Shown: positions 23,448-34,328 of the stretch, in pieces
Numbering within the stretch: the stretch's first letter is position 1
Layout of the letters: every line of letters starts with the position of its first letter
Assembly: GCA_963693085.1 (NCBI GenBank)
Contig: OY856412.1
Span: 344,363,457 to 344,427,456 of the forward strand
From: Alisma plantago-aquatica
Taxonomy: Eukaryota; Streptophyta; Magnoliopsida; Alismatales; Alismataceae
Direction of reading: 5' to 3'
Length of the DNA stretch: 64,000 nucleotides
Position numbers and translations under genes: made by a program
Notes under the pieces: generated by a model
Seen by the model: only the letters and a program-made list of their open reading frames with translations
Told to the model about the DNA's origin: nothing
The model's database searches: none

Positions 23448-23458
23448 GACATTTTTAG

Positions 23459-26400
23459 ATGGCTGACCATGATGAGCATGATGTCCATGATGAGCCTGAA
23501 GTCCATGATGAGCATGCTGTCCATGACGAGCATGGCGAGGATACTAATGTAAGTTCTAAAAACATATCCTGTATTTCTATAAAATTCATTATCTTCTAGT
23601 TATGTCATATATCCTATATTTCTATATTGGGCTAATTTAGTGTGTTTTATTTTTGTCAAATTTTAGGTTGATGCACCTGTACCCACTGAAGAACTGGAGC
23701 AACTTGATGCGCAACACCAAACACTTAACAAGAAAAGGGGCATCACTTTGTTGAAGAAGTTATTAGCGCTAAGTGGTAGTGGATCCAAATTGGTGGTGGA
23801 GTTTGATAATGGAGGAAATCCAATTGGAGTGAACCACAATAATTTTGTAAACTATCTTGGGTGTACCACTCGGAGCCATTGTGGTGTTAAGTATGACAAT
23901 TGGCATAAAGTTCCTCAAGGGAAAAAAGACTTGATATGGAAGGATTTATGCGTGAGTTATTATTATTTGCAATTCTATTTTGTAGATTACAAATTCTATT
24001 ATTTGCAATTCTATTTTGGATACTAGTTAATAACATTTCTATTTTACAGAATCTGTTTGCATTGGATGAGAAGTTGCATCGTAAAAATGAGATGCAACGC
24101 GCTGGAAAGATGCTTAGGAATTATAGGACAAATCTGAACAGAGAATACATAAAAGAGGGTGATAAGAAGAAGAAGTCAGCCCTTGAACAATGGAACTTCT
24201 TGGACAAAGAAGATTGGGACAATTTTGTTGCTTCAAGAAAATCTGAAGAATTCAAGGTATTAGGCGTCACTCCCAATTTAATTAATATACATTGTATTCA
24301 CCTATTCAAGATTAGCATTTAGTGCTACTAACCAAATCATTAATGTGCATACTAACTAGGCCCTCAGTGACGCACAAAAAGCAAGGTGTGCACTGAATGT
24401 GCATGACCACACTATGGGTCCAAAAGGCTATGCAAGCGTTCGCCAAAGACTACAGGCGGAGTCTGCGGCTACTCAGGAGTCTGCTCCTACTCAGGAGTCT
24501 GCCACACCCATGACTCGCCATGATATCTGGATAGCTGGCAGGCAAAACAAGAAGGGTGAAATAAAGAAGCCTGTAACTGCTGAGGCGGCTGCAAAAATGG
24601 TAAAATAACACTCTTAGAGAAATCGTTTGAATATTGATTATTTGTGGTGTTAACTTACCAATTTCTGTTTATGGTGATTAGCGGGAGCTGCACGAGCAGA
24701 GGAAACAAGGCACGTTCATCCCTCAGGGCACAAGAGATGAATTGACAGTTGCTCTGGGTAACCCAGAGCATCCTGGACGTGTTAGAGGTGCCGGCGCTGG
24801 AGTTGGCATCAAAGCATTCTTTGGCCCATCCCAGCGCAAACCCAGAGCGGGACTTTCTCAAGAAGAGGTAACCTATTCTTTTTTTAGAATGTTACTGCAA
24901 AAGGAAATTCATTAATAAGAAGCTAATGTTTCTTTTATCCATGTATAGGAGAATAAGAGAGTTGAGGATTTAGTTGCTAAGAAGGTCAACGATGTAGTTG
25001 CTGAGAAGGTCAAGGAAGAATTGCTACGGTGGCAGGCATCTCAGGCTTCCAATCAGCCTATGGCGACCCACTCTTCTCCTGATGCACAGACTGCGAGTAA
25101 TCCTGGAGACCCATCGCCTAGCACGTCTGCTGTAAGTATTGTTTATGACATTGTAGCTAGTCTTTTCAAGATGATATGTTTTCTATATTATATGTATATA
25201 TGTATAACATTCTTTACGTAAATTTGTAGGCATTGAAGCCATGCCGCTTAAGAATACAAGACTATGTTGTTGCAGAGGCGCAAGCTTACCCGTCCCTTCC
25301 TGGGGAAAGGTTTCACGGGACTCCAATGCCACAGGGCTATGTTCGTGTGGGCCCATTACGTGTTTTACCTGATTGGAGGGAAGTTGCGTTGCCATATGCC
25401 CACCCAGATATTGATTCACTTGGTGAGGCAGAAGGCGGGGTCATATTGTGGGCCAAAGCAGATGTCGTCTACACGACTGAAATTGTAAGATAAATTTACA
25501 TTGATTTAGACTGTTAATGTGTATATATGATGTCAACTGATCTGAAATTATATATACAGGATAAAAAGAAGACACCAGGAGCACCTAGGCCTCCACCTCC
25601 ACTTCCCGCATTACCAACTTGGGTTCCAACTGACCTAACATACCCGTTAGGTCCTGCTTGTAGGGGAATGGCATGTTGGCTACGGGCACATAATATACAT
25701 TGCCCTATAATAGTTTCTTTAGATGTAGATTATGCAGGTCGATCATACGATAGCTCTTTATTTATACAAGATATTATTGAGCTGTTTATGTATGATTGGC
25801 TGAATACATCAATGATAGAGACATGGATAAGGTGAGATCTTGTTTATACATCCATATACCTTGTGTAAGATCCGGTGATCTGGTTTCTTATATATTAATG
25901 CATACGCCTATATGTTTTGCAGCTACTTAGTCGAAGATCATTGCAAACAATTTGCATTTGATCATGTGGGATTTTTGATTCCATCATTGATTAGTTTGGT
26001 AGCTAAAGACCCTGATAATGTTCAACAATACTGTATAGATGCTTTTACAATTTTTGGTCAACAAAAGAAGACGATAATAATAGCTCCATTCAATGTCGAG
26101 TAAGTTTACTTTATTTATAATTTGGACTTAAGAAAATTCCATTTTTATTTTGCATTTTGAGTTATTAATTGTTAACTTCTTACTTCTAGCGGTAGACATT
26201 GGGAGTTACTAGTTATTGTCCCCGGGACATTCACTATTTATTATCTAGATCCTGCGGGGAGTACATTGAACACTAAAATTGGACACGTAATGAGAAGGCC
26301 ATTATTCTGGTGAGAAATATTTCATTTTTATATCCGTTAACATCTTTTATTACATTACTATTTACTTATGCAATTTATTGTGTTATATTAACATGTAGGG

Positions 26401-26911
26401 GTTTAGATGCATTCAAAAAGGCTGGAGGAATGGTCCCAAGGAAAAAGAACCAGCCAATAAATTGGCAGAACGTACAAGTAAGTTCCCGACTCGAATATAT
26501 ATATTATTGATGTGAATTGTGCTTCGTTGTATTTTTTTGTATGTTTCAATTTATAGTGTGCTACACAAGACAATGGCTGGGCATGCGCATACTATGTGAT
26601 GCAATTTATGCAGATGATTATCAAATATGCCGCATTGGACATCGATACCATACATGAGGTATTATATATAGTCTCATTAGTTAGTATGAAATATATCAAT
26701 CTTATCTTATTTTTATATTATTACTTATATATATACATCATTCTCTTTGCAGGTGTTTAAAACTGACAACACTACAGGTAAACGCTTGAAAAATATACAT
26801 GCTCCATATACGATGGAAGCATTAAATGAAGTAAGAGAAGAATGGGCAAAAGCCATACAAGCAGTGGCAACTGTAAGATATAATTGGGATGTTGATAGCG
26901 ATAATGAATGA
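23459..26911 (+). CDS. CACTA second gene: Transposase_24-like region fused to Ulp1-like (C48) domain, 13 exons
   Basis: Exons: 23459-23548, 23667-23951, 24050-24256, 24360-24599, 24682-24867, 24949-25131, 25230-25484, 25560-25831, 25923-26099, 26190-26309, 26399-26477, 26557-26658, 26753-26911. All 12 introns (75-118 bp, AT-rich) are GT-AG and keep phase, giving 784 residues without a stop. Residues 1-30 are an acidic His-Asp repeat. About 50-195 resembles Transposase_24 (PF03004; NYLGCTTRSHCGVKYDNW), as in TNPA-like proteins that bind element ends. 275-336 holds the common GRVRGAGAGVGIKAFFG block, and 337-397 a predicted coiled coil. The C-terminus resembles C48 cysteine proteases: H635 (GRHWELLVI), D652 (YYLDP), Q702 and C708 (CATQDNGWACAYYVM), with the usual DCG replaced by ACA. 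Ulp1-like domains are known in Mutator-like elements. Proteolytic activity is unproven. Exon 1 might begin further upstream by splicing. Confidence 0.9.
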
Positions 26912-27172
26912 TACTTTGTAAATGAATATTTCTGAATGTTAATACATGTATTTGAATGTTTCTATATGTGTGAATGTGAGAATTGAATTGATGTATGAAT
27001 GTATGTACTTGTGTAGAATTTTCCTTGTGACTTTTGCAGGTTTGCGGCCTGTTTGTAGGCTGATATCAATGGATGTCGTAAACCTGCAGTTCAGAAAACT
27101 GAACTGTAGGTTCTCATCCTGCTGACCAGCCACAGCAGGCATGCAAACTGATATGAAAAAAAAATATAAATA
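26912..27172 (+). other. 3' flank of second CACTA gene
   Basis: This is 261 bp of AT-rich sequence after the stop codon, probably 3' untranslated region. It contains an imperfect inverted repeat around tgtaggctgat / ctgcagttc (about 27030-27110). No polyadenylation signal can be named with confidence. Confidence 0.35.
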
Positions 27173-27720
27173 GGCATCGGTTATTTATAGAAAACCATCA
27201 GCAAAGACATACAGCGTCGGTTATTTGATAAAAACCGACGCCTAATAGTACAAACAACCCGACCGTGCAGAATAGCACGGCCGTGGTGGAAAAGGCGTCG
27301 GTAATTCATATAAAACCGACGCCTATAGTACTAAACACGGCCGTGCAGGGAAGCACGGCCGTGTCGTCTTGAAGTACAGGCGTCGGTGTTTTAGTACATA
27401 ACTGACGCCAAAAGTGTTCACGCCACAGAAAATGGCATCATCTAGGGCACTTTATGTGTCAGTTATCTACTAAAACACCGACGCTATATTCTATATAGGC
27501 GTCGGTTGTTTAGTAAATAACCGACGCACAAAGTGCCCTAGATGACGCCATTTTCTGTGGCGCGAACACTTTTGGCGGCGGTTATTTACTAAACAACCGA
27601 CGCCTATAGAACATATAGGCGTCGGTTAAAAAACCGACGCCGAAGTGTTCGACCTTTAGCGGCGCCCACATAGGCGTCGGTCGGAAACCGACGCCAAATG
27701 GGGTTAAACGACCGATGCCA
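27173..27720. repeat. Right subterminal hairpin array (about 9 units)
   Basis: About nine palindromes use the same ggcgtcggtt...aaccgacgcc unit as the left end. The innermost is diverged (ggcatcgg) and the outermost are the tightest (27622-27645, 27673-27695). Between units are two cacggccgtg palindromes (27270-27365). The array lies in mirror orientation to the left array, as expected for transposase or TNPA binding regions at both ends. Confidence 0.85.
27375..27607. repeat. Large inverted repeat within right CACTA end
   Basis: Arms of about 115 bp (left 27375-27490, right 27495-27607) are complementary over their whole length. They share the blocks gtgttcacgccacagaaaat and ctagggcacttt with their reverse complements, and each arm includes two subterminal hairpins. 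The centre is near ctatattctatata (27484-27497). Confidence 0.82.
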
Positions 27721-27727
27721 AAGGCCG

Positions 27728-27741
27728 TTTCTGTAGTGGTG
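27728..27741 (-). repeat. CACTA right terminal inverted repeat
   Basis: On the minus strand this reads CACCACTACAGAAA. It is followed by tcg (27742-27744), which repeats the three bases before the left end. Confidence 0.92.
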
Positions 27742-29079
27742 TCGTCAAGTAGTCGAACTTGTTAAACGACATTCAATCCTATATATAGATGTTCTCACAA
27801 CATAGGAAGAACAAAGATGAAAGCAGGCAATTAATCAAACTATGAACATAATGATTAACAACAAATGAAGAGTTATATACATTGCCATGGAGAGTTTAAC
27901 AAAAGAACATGGTTTGCCTGGGCAGCGAGGCTAGTCCCCGCACCCCAATGAAATGGTACTACTCGCTCATGATGCGAGAGACAAGAAGAGTGAGAAAGAG
28001 AGAGAAATCTGCCATGAACTCGGTGTAGAAGGTAGTCGCATTTCGGTGACAAAGGTACATCCACCTACGTCGTGTTGGAGTAGATATGGACGTGAACGGG
28101 AGCTGCCAAGGCAGACCAGACAGTCTCCCTTACTCCGTCTTCCGTCTCTCCTCAGCCTCCTTGGTTGCAACACGGGCAGTAGGTGGAATGGAACTGCTTA
28201 AACTGGACTGGATTTGGATCGGAACTGTGTTCGGGCAGCCTGGCAGCGTCCGGATCTGATGCCCCAAATGAGGACCCTTGGGGTCCTATTTATAGGCACA
28301 GATCTGTCCCAAACGACCTTGGTGTTGGTTGCTAAATATCTCATGCAAACGGTTTGATTCACCATTCAGTCTTAATGTTGGCAGCAGTGAATCGGTTTGG
28401 AAAATATCTCATCTAAACGGTCTTCTATTCAGCCACTCAATCGGTCTTCGTGTGAATAAGCAGCAAACGGTCTTTGGTGTGCGACATTTGGTCTTTGCAA
28501 TCGCAGCAAACGGTCTTGAGACCGCATGGACTCAAACGGTCTTGAGACTGCCGCATGGGCTCAAACGGTCTTGAGACTGCATGGACTCAAACGATCTTGA
28601 GACCGCATGTGCTCAAACAGTCTTGAGACCGCATGGGCTCAAACGGTCTTGAGACCGCATGGGCTCAAATGGTCTTGGGACCGCATGGGCTCAAATGGTC
28701 TTGGGACCGCATGGACTCAAACGGTCTTGGGACCGCATGGGATCAAACGGTCTTGGGACCGCATGAGCTCAAACGGTCTTGGGACCTCATGGGCTCAAGT
28801 GTTCTTGGGACCGCATGGGCTCAAATGGTCTTGGGACCTCATGGGCTCAAATAGCTTGGTTAGATTTCTTGATCGGAGCTAGAGATGAAGTTGGACCGTT
28901 ACTACTTGTTCAGTTTTGTTGAAACCTACATTAAATGAACAATATTTATTTAAAACCTTGATAATCAAATCAGCTAAGTAGTTTTACACATTATGATTCA
29001 TATTGAGTGAAATAGTATGAATAGAGTTGCATTGGTCCCGAAGTGATAATTTAATTTCATCATGAATATACGTTCATCA
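27742..29079 (-). repeat. Athila 5' LTR, part beyond the CACTA element
   Basis: The region is homologous to 7815-9069. The first three bases, tcg, are the CACTA target duplication. It contains the TATA box (28286-28295, minus strand ctataaatag) and a 26-bp minisatellite of about 13 units (28507-28853), and ends gttcatca at 29079, followed by aacct. The full 5' LTR, leaving out the CACTA element and one duplication, is about 2156 bp. Confidence 0.92.
28507..28853. repeat. 26-bp minisatellite, about 13 units, Athila 5' LTR
   Basis: Units are the same as at 8581-8840 (core cggtcttgagaccg), but there are three more of them, and one unit has a 3-bp insertion (gactgccgcatgg). ORFs of 73-91 codons across the array are by-products of the 26-bp period. 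Confidence 0.85.
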
Positions 29080-30249
29080 AACCTAATGTTCAGATAATGA
29101 GCCATAATCTAGAATATGACATCAGTAAGATAAACATAAGGCAAGAATACAAGTAATCATGAAAATACCTTAATGAGATAAGCAAACCCTAATGAACACG
29201 ATTAGGGTTAGAATGAGATGTAAGATGATGTGAACCTGATGATGGTACATGATCTTGTCTTGATCAGGGTTTGACCAAAGATATAGATGACATTAGGAAT
29301 ATATGGTTTAGATTATCTCTTCATCAAGGTACACCATTACCTCTCGCTTGGCTTATTATACATTATGCTTGTGTTATATGGTAGTAAATACTTGGCATAT
29401 GGTATTGATTGAAATGATTGTCTTGTATGATATGTTGCTTGAATTTCCATACTTATTGCTATATGTATACCTTGAACACCTACAAACATAATATAGATGT
29501 TACATCATAAGATAGCTCATAAAACACTTGGTGGTAGAGCGCATGCATAATGATCACAAACCACTTGGTGGTAGATCATGTGATGGTTGTATAATGATCA
29601 CAAACCACTTGGTGGTACATCATAAGGCCTAAAGACATCAAAGCCTTGGTGGCAGACGCACGACATATATGATGGAAATGTGCTTAAAATATGTGTTCTC
29701 ATTAGCTAATGAATATCTCTGTGAAAGTATATGCTTTTCTTATATTTTTCTATTAATGCCTAGTATTAGTTTTATCTTATTGCCAAGATATGATGAGATG
29801 TATATAAATGACACATAGGTGTACTCAGTACAATATTCTTTAATATTGTGCTGACGTGTATCACATGTAATCTTTTGTTTAGGTTGTGGTTATGCTCTTG
29901 AAGATCCCATATAGTGAGAGTTGTCTGGCAAGCTGATGTACAGGTGGACCTGTTATCTTAAGATCTTGTTGATTAGTGGTAGTACATGTATATGTAAAAG
30001 TTTGTTATTCAATATGTAATATCAAATGTTGTAACAATTCATGTTGTAATTATATATTGAATGGTGAACACGTGTGTATGGTTTTATTATTGTTCATGTA
30101 CATGTACTACTGATTGTTTCCTTCTAACTCCCTTGATTTTCTCTTTCTTAGCCTAATGTGTGATGTTTAAATTGGGATTCTCACTGAGGTGAGGGTCTCA
30201 ATTTGGACGTCACACATCAGATTAAGTTTTAGAAAAACTGGGGACGTCA
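29080..30249 (+). repeat. 3' LTR of LARD-like element, right part
   Basis: The region is homologous to 1655-2770. It starts with the second copy of the target duplication aacct and ends gggacgtca at 30249. A TATA-like box lies at 29801-29810, and the cacttggtgg trio at 29520-29620. The next five bases, tttgc (30250-30254), are the expected right target duplication of the whole element. Its partner lies left of the window. Confidence 0.85.
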
Positions 30250-31105
30250 TTTGCAATATGCTCAAGGGGTTCAAGAAGTAGGACTCAATCAGAGAAAATC
30301 TATCCATATTGCATGGGATTAGTCTCTCAAGACCCTAGTATTCCAATCATTGTGAAGAATGGGAAACCATGAATGAGATGCATATACATCTTCCATTGGA
30401 TTTATCATGTATGTAATGTAATGTACTCATCATGTGTCTCGTTTGTATTAGAAATGACAAGAGGATATGTAATCATCCAATTGTCTCGTTTGTATTGGAC
30501 ATGGTGATATGATATCTATCAGATCCTAAAGGTCACTAGAATGCTATAAAAACATCCTTAAGTACTTGAGAAGTACTAAAAGAATTAGTTCCCGGTGATG
30601 GAAATAAGAAAGAATCTGGTGTAAAGGGTTACACCAATGCAAGCTTCAAAAATGACAAATAAAATTAATGACCAAAATCCAAATTTGTGTTTGACCTTAA
30701 AACAAGAATGACAGGCTAGAAAAGTTTTGAGCTAAAGAAAGTTGTTTGATTCTACAATAGAAGTTGAGTACCTGGATGGTTTGAGAACAATTGAGGATAT
30801 TATATGGATCAAGAAGTTCATATAGAAGATCATGAGGGTGGTTCCAACCATTAATGACATAGTTGAGATATTGTATCAACAATGGAGCTACTAGTTAGGA
30901 AAAGAATCCCAGATAGCATGCTAGGACACTTCCATCTGATACGAGAAGTCTTATAGTGAGGTCATGTGAAACTTGTAATATACGACTAGGAGAAAACATT
31001 GCTAACCCTCTATATAATCTCTTGTGTAGTAGAAACATGATGGACATGTTATCATTACTTGCAATAATATTCATGGGTGATTGGCTCTAAGTGCATGTGG
31101 GAGTT
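30250..31105 (+). pseudogene. 3' end of copia-2 internal region (decayed RT end and RNase H)
   Basis: Text after the LARD-like element matches the late internal part of copia-1 (about 38740 onward), so the LARD-like element sits inside copia-2. The decayed RNase H phrase DSTIEVEYLDGL (30748 onward) followed by DIIWIKKFI corresponds to the conserved copia STTEAEY...IWLRKFL block. No ORF is intact. The polypurine tract gtgcatgtgggagtt ends at 31105. Confidence 0.78.
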
Positions 31106-32647
31106 TGTTGGTATGTATGCCCAGAGAGCCAATCTATGATTATTGGAATGCGTCATTAGATACCTGATTTGATAATGATAAAGGTAATTCCATGTATTAT
31201 GTTTGTCTCAATCATGATATGATGACACATACTTAGTAGATGTCTAAAGAATGATGTTACTCAATGAAGTATGTCTTTAGGTTGATTATCAGAACAATAA
31301 GACCATATGTATGATAAGATTACATACATTGTCATTATGTCACTAGTCAGATATTACTATCGAATTAGAATAGACATAAATCATACATAATACTAGAGTG
31401 TGTGTTGACTGATGACAAATTCTCTTTAGTCCTGATATATGATATCAAGTCAAGCACATAAGTACATGAACAGTGTATCACACATGCCCACCTTGAGAGT
31501 GATGCATGTATACCTAGGAATGGTAGTCAGAATCAACTCTCATAGTGATAGTGGGGATTGTAGTTCGTAGCCCTGAATCCATTACACTCATCACATGTCC
31601 TTTGTTGGACTTTGACATCACCCAACATAACCTTGAATAAGGGTTTCCATGAAGATGATGCTAGGGTACTCTATGACACATGGGAACTGCATGTCAGTGA
31701 TATCAATGGGATTTGTCCCTTCAATAAGAGTTTGATATCCAAGCCACTCGATACGTGAGAATGAGAAATATACAACCATATTATTGTGATTTAGTATGTA
31801 ATATGCACACTCATATGCATCTGAGACAGTCTGCTCTAGTTCAAGGAACATGGATTAAACGTTGAGGGTTGATGATTCCATGCCTCGAGTTAAATCCTAA
31901 TATCAGAGACAAAGAAACTATATGATCAAGGTAAGACTGATAATGGATTGTAGGTTGAAGTTGTTCTCCAACTTTCCAAACTACTTGGGTAGTAATGATG
32001 TGTTGCTAGATATCGCACAACTTCTGATGTCATAAGTTGGTTATGGACATTCAATTCCAACATAATTTGGGGCCTATGGGGTTACACATATATAATGCAC
32101 TTGGAGTAGGATTTTATTCATGAATTATGTTTAACTTGATTATGAAAAGTATTTAGGTATTAAATTAAACAATTGTGGCTTAAAATTGACTAAGTGGACT
32201 ATGAACCAATCAGTTCAAGTGTTGAACAGATGGATTGAAGTGTCAGGTCCATTAGAAACAAAAATAGGTTGAATATTTGCATGAACTAGACATGTAAACA
32301 ACCATTTCATGATGTGAACCAACTTATTCATTATTTAGGTTGTCTAGTTCAACGATCAATTCAATTGGGTCAAGGATTTGATGATGACATCATCTATTAC
32401 ATTAACCGAATATTGAATACCAATTTCATACTGAACATGAAAGTACATGAATCGTCCGATTCAACAAATGAATCAACCAGTTCACCTCTAAATTGACTGG
32501 TTGGATAATAAACCTATTAGTTAATGATGCATAGTTTCTAGAAAATTTGTAAATTATGGATCTTCGACTCCCACACCGACTAGAAACCATGACCATGGTC
32601 TCTCCTATAAATAGAGCAGTATTGGGAGCTCCCGAGACACAACAATA
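31106..32647 (+). repeat. Copia-2 3' LTR, left part
   Basis: It starts tgttggtatg after a polypurine tract and is related to, but well diverged from, the copia-1 LTR. A TATA box (ctataaatag) lies at 32605-32614. It is interrupted at caata (32643-32647), 33 bp past the TATA box, by copia-1. Confidence 0.85.
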
Positions 32648-33834
32648 TGTTGGTATGTATGCCCTGAGAGCCAATCATGGGATGATTGGTGGGATACATT
32701 AAGATTGATTTGATAAACATCAAAGGCGAGCTTCCAATTCATTCTGGTTCAGTCATATGAGATAGTGATAGAACAGATTGAATGTCTAGAGAATGACAGT
32801 ACTCAATGACGTATGCTTTCAGGTTAAGGACCTGAACGATGAGATCATACGGATGCTAAGAGTTTGTACATTCTTGTTATGTCCCTACTCGGATGTCATT
32901 GTGGAAGGTAGATAGACAGCAATGACACACAAGACTAGATTGTGGTGTTGGTTGATGACAAAATCTCATTAGTCATGATATAGAGATATCAAACCAAACA
33001 CATAGGTACTTGTTAGAGAACAAGGTACCGGACATACCCACTGTGAGTTTGACACATGGAACCATGAGATGGTAGTCACAATCAGTACTCACAGTGATGG
33101 TGGTGAGTGTGATTCTTAGACCTGAAATCACTGCACTCAACACATGTCATTGGGCACACTTTGACATCATCAAACGCAGTCCTGAAACATGGGTTGTTAT
33201 AAAGGTGATGATTGGGTGGTTTTGACACATGGGGCTTTTGAGGGGTGAGTGATAGATATGGGATTTGTCCCTCCTGAGGGAGTTTGATATCCAAGGCCAC
33301 TTGATGAGTAGGATTGAGATAGGCGTGCGCACGCATGTGTGAATCAGTATGTGATATTGATGTCATACATATCTCCTTCAATCTGCTCTGAGATCAAGAA
33401 AGTGAATGAACGTTGACAGGATGACTGTTCCATGCCTTGAGTTCATTCGGAATATCAGTGACAAAGGAATTATACATTCACTGTAACACCATTCACGGAT
33501 TGTAGGATGAAAGTTGTTCTCCAACTTTCTACTTTCACTTGGGTAGCACTGATGTGTGACTAGGCACCGCTCTTTGCTTGTGAAGTCATAAGTGTTATGG
33601 ACTTTCACTGCCAACGTGAAATGGACCTGCAGGGTCACACACATAGGATTTAACCTGGAAGAGGAGTTTTGTCCACAAGCAACGTTTATATTGATTACTA
33701 AAGGAGTTTAGTAGTTAAATTAAACACTCAATCAGTCGATGACTCAATATCATATGGTTCAAGGTGTTGGACGCATTGGTTGGAGTATCGGATTGATTGA
33801 AATCACAATTGACTGATTTTGCCCAACCTGTGCT

Positions 33835-34240
33835 CCCAACCGATCGGCTCATGTGATGAACCGGTCGGCTGAGGTGCTGAACCGGTCGGCTGGAGTGTCC
33901 AGGCTGATTGGCTCATGCCCAGGTTGAAATGACCGATTCAAGAGTTGAACCGATCGGCTCAACTGGTGCAACCGACCAGTTGGGAAAGTCATGTCGGCAA
34001 GAATTTTCCTTTGGTTTCAAATTGCCCAATTCGATTGGGAATAACATTGGTATTCGATACCAATTGGGAACGAAACAAGGAAAGTATTTTTGAGTCGGAT
34101 TAGGACCATGAACCGATCGGTTCAGGACACCAACCGATCGGTTGGAGTGCCCCAAACGATCGGCTCAGGTCCAACCGATCGGCTCAATGGCCGAACCGAT
34201 CGGTTCAGTTGTGAACCGATCATTTCAAGTTGCGAACCGG
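33835..34240. repeat. ccgatcgg palindrome array in copia-1 5' LTR
   Basis: About a dozen variants of aaccgatcggtt / aaccggtcggct occur at irregular spacing of roughly 15-40 bp in U3, some only half-sites. The densest part is 34109-34240. The array is repeated in the 3' LTR (40770-41175), and a third set lies in the leader (35345-35545). Confidence 0.75.
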
Positions 34241-34328
34241 TTGCTTTTTGTGGAAAATTCTCGAACCCTTCTACTCCTGCTTTAGTCCCGTATTGCCGGG
34301 CACAGAGAACCCTGTCCCATGACCCGCC

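Larger units (their letters stand above)
17212..27741 (+). mobile_element. CACTA (En/Spm-type) DNA transposon, 10.5 kb
   Basis: The ends are CACTACTACAGAAA (left) and, on the opposite strand at the right, CACCACTACAGAAA, flanked by the 3-bp duplication tcg (17209-17211 and 27742-27744). Excising the element rebuilds the LTR text seen at 7803-7830. From the left come hairpin subterminal repeats, a GC-rich block, a 449-bp tandem array, a TNP2 transposase gene, a second gene with Transposase_24-like and Ulp1-like regions, and right subterminal hairpins. Both genes read on the + strand, as in other CACTA elements. One base differs between the terminal repeats. Overall structure is near-complete. 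Confidence 0.96.
7000..29079 (-). mobile_element. Athila-type Ty3/gypsy retrotransposon split by a CACTA element
   Basis: The element reads on the minus strand. Its 5' LTR is at 16391-17211 plus 27745-29079, gag-pol runs from 16209 down to 10567, and its 3' LTR is at 7000-9069. Athila assignment rests on the tRNA-Asp-type primer site, the TTRSGK motif after gag, the wording of the protease, RT and integrase regions, and the single-frame gag-pol. The internal part is about 7.3 kb. No env-like ORF was recognised between integrase and the 3' LTR. A perfect 5-bp duplication flanks it. The LTRs are roughly 92-95% alike by eye. Confidence 0.93.

Noticed and set aside
23748..24322. 92- and 128-codon ORFs as independent genes
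   Set aside because: They read through introns of the 13-exon CACTA gene. The spliced model explains both with consistent phases.
28607..28882. 91- and 73-codon ORFs with repeats such as GLKWSWDRMGSN
   Set aside because: They arise from the 26-bp minisatellite, where three units make 26 codons. The other LTR does not keep the same ORF.
33082..33381. 99-codon minus-strand ORF repeated at 40016-40315
   Set aside because: Both sit in copia-1 LTRs that are about 97-98% identical, so presence in both gives no evidence of selection.
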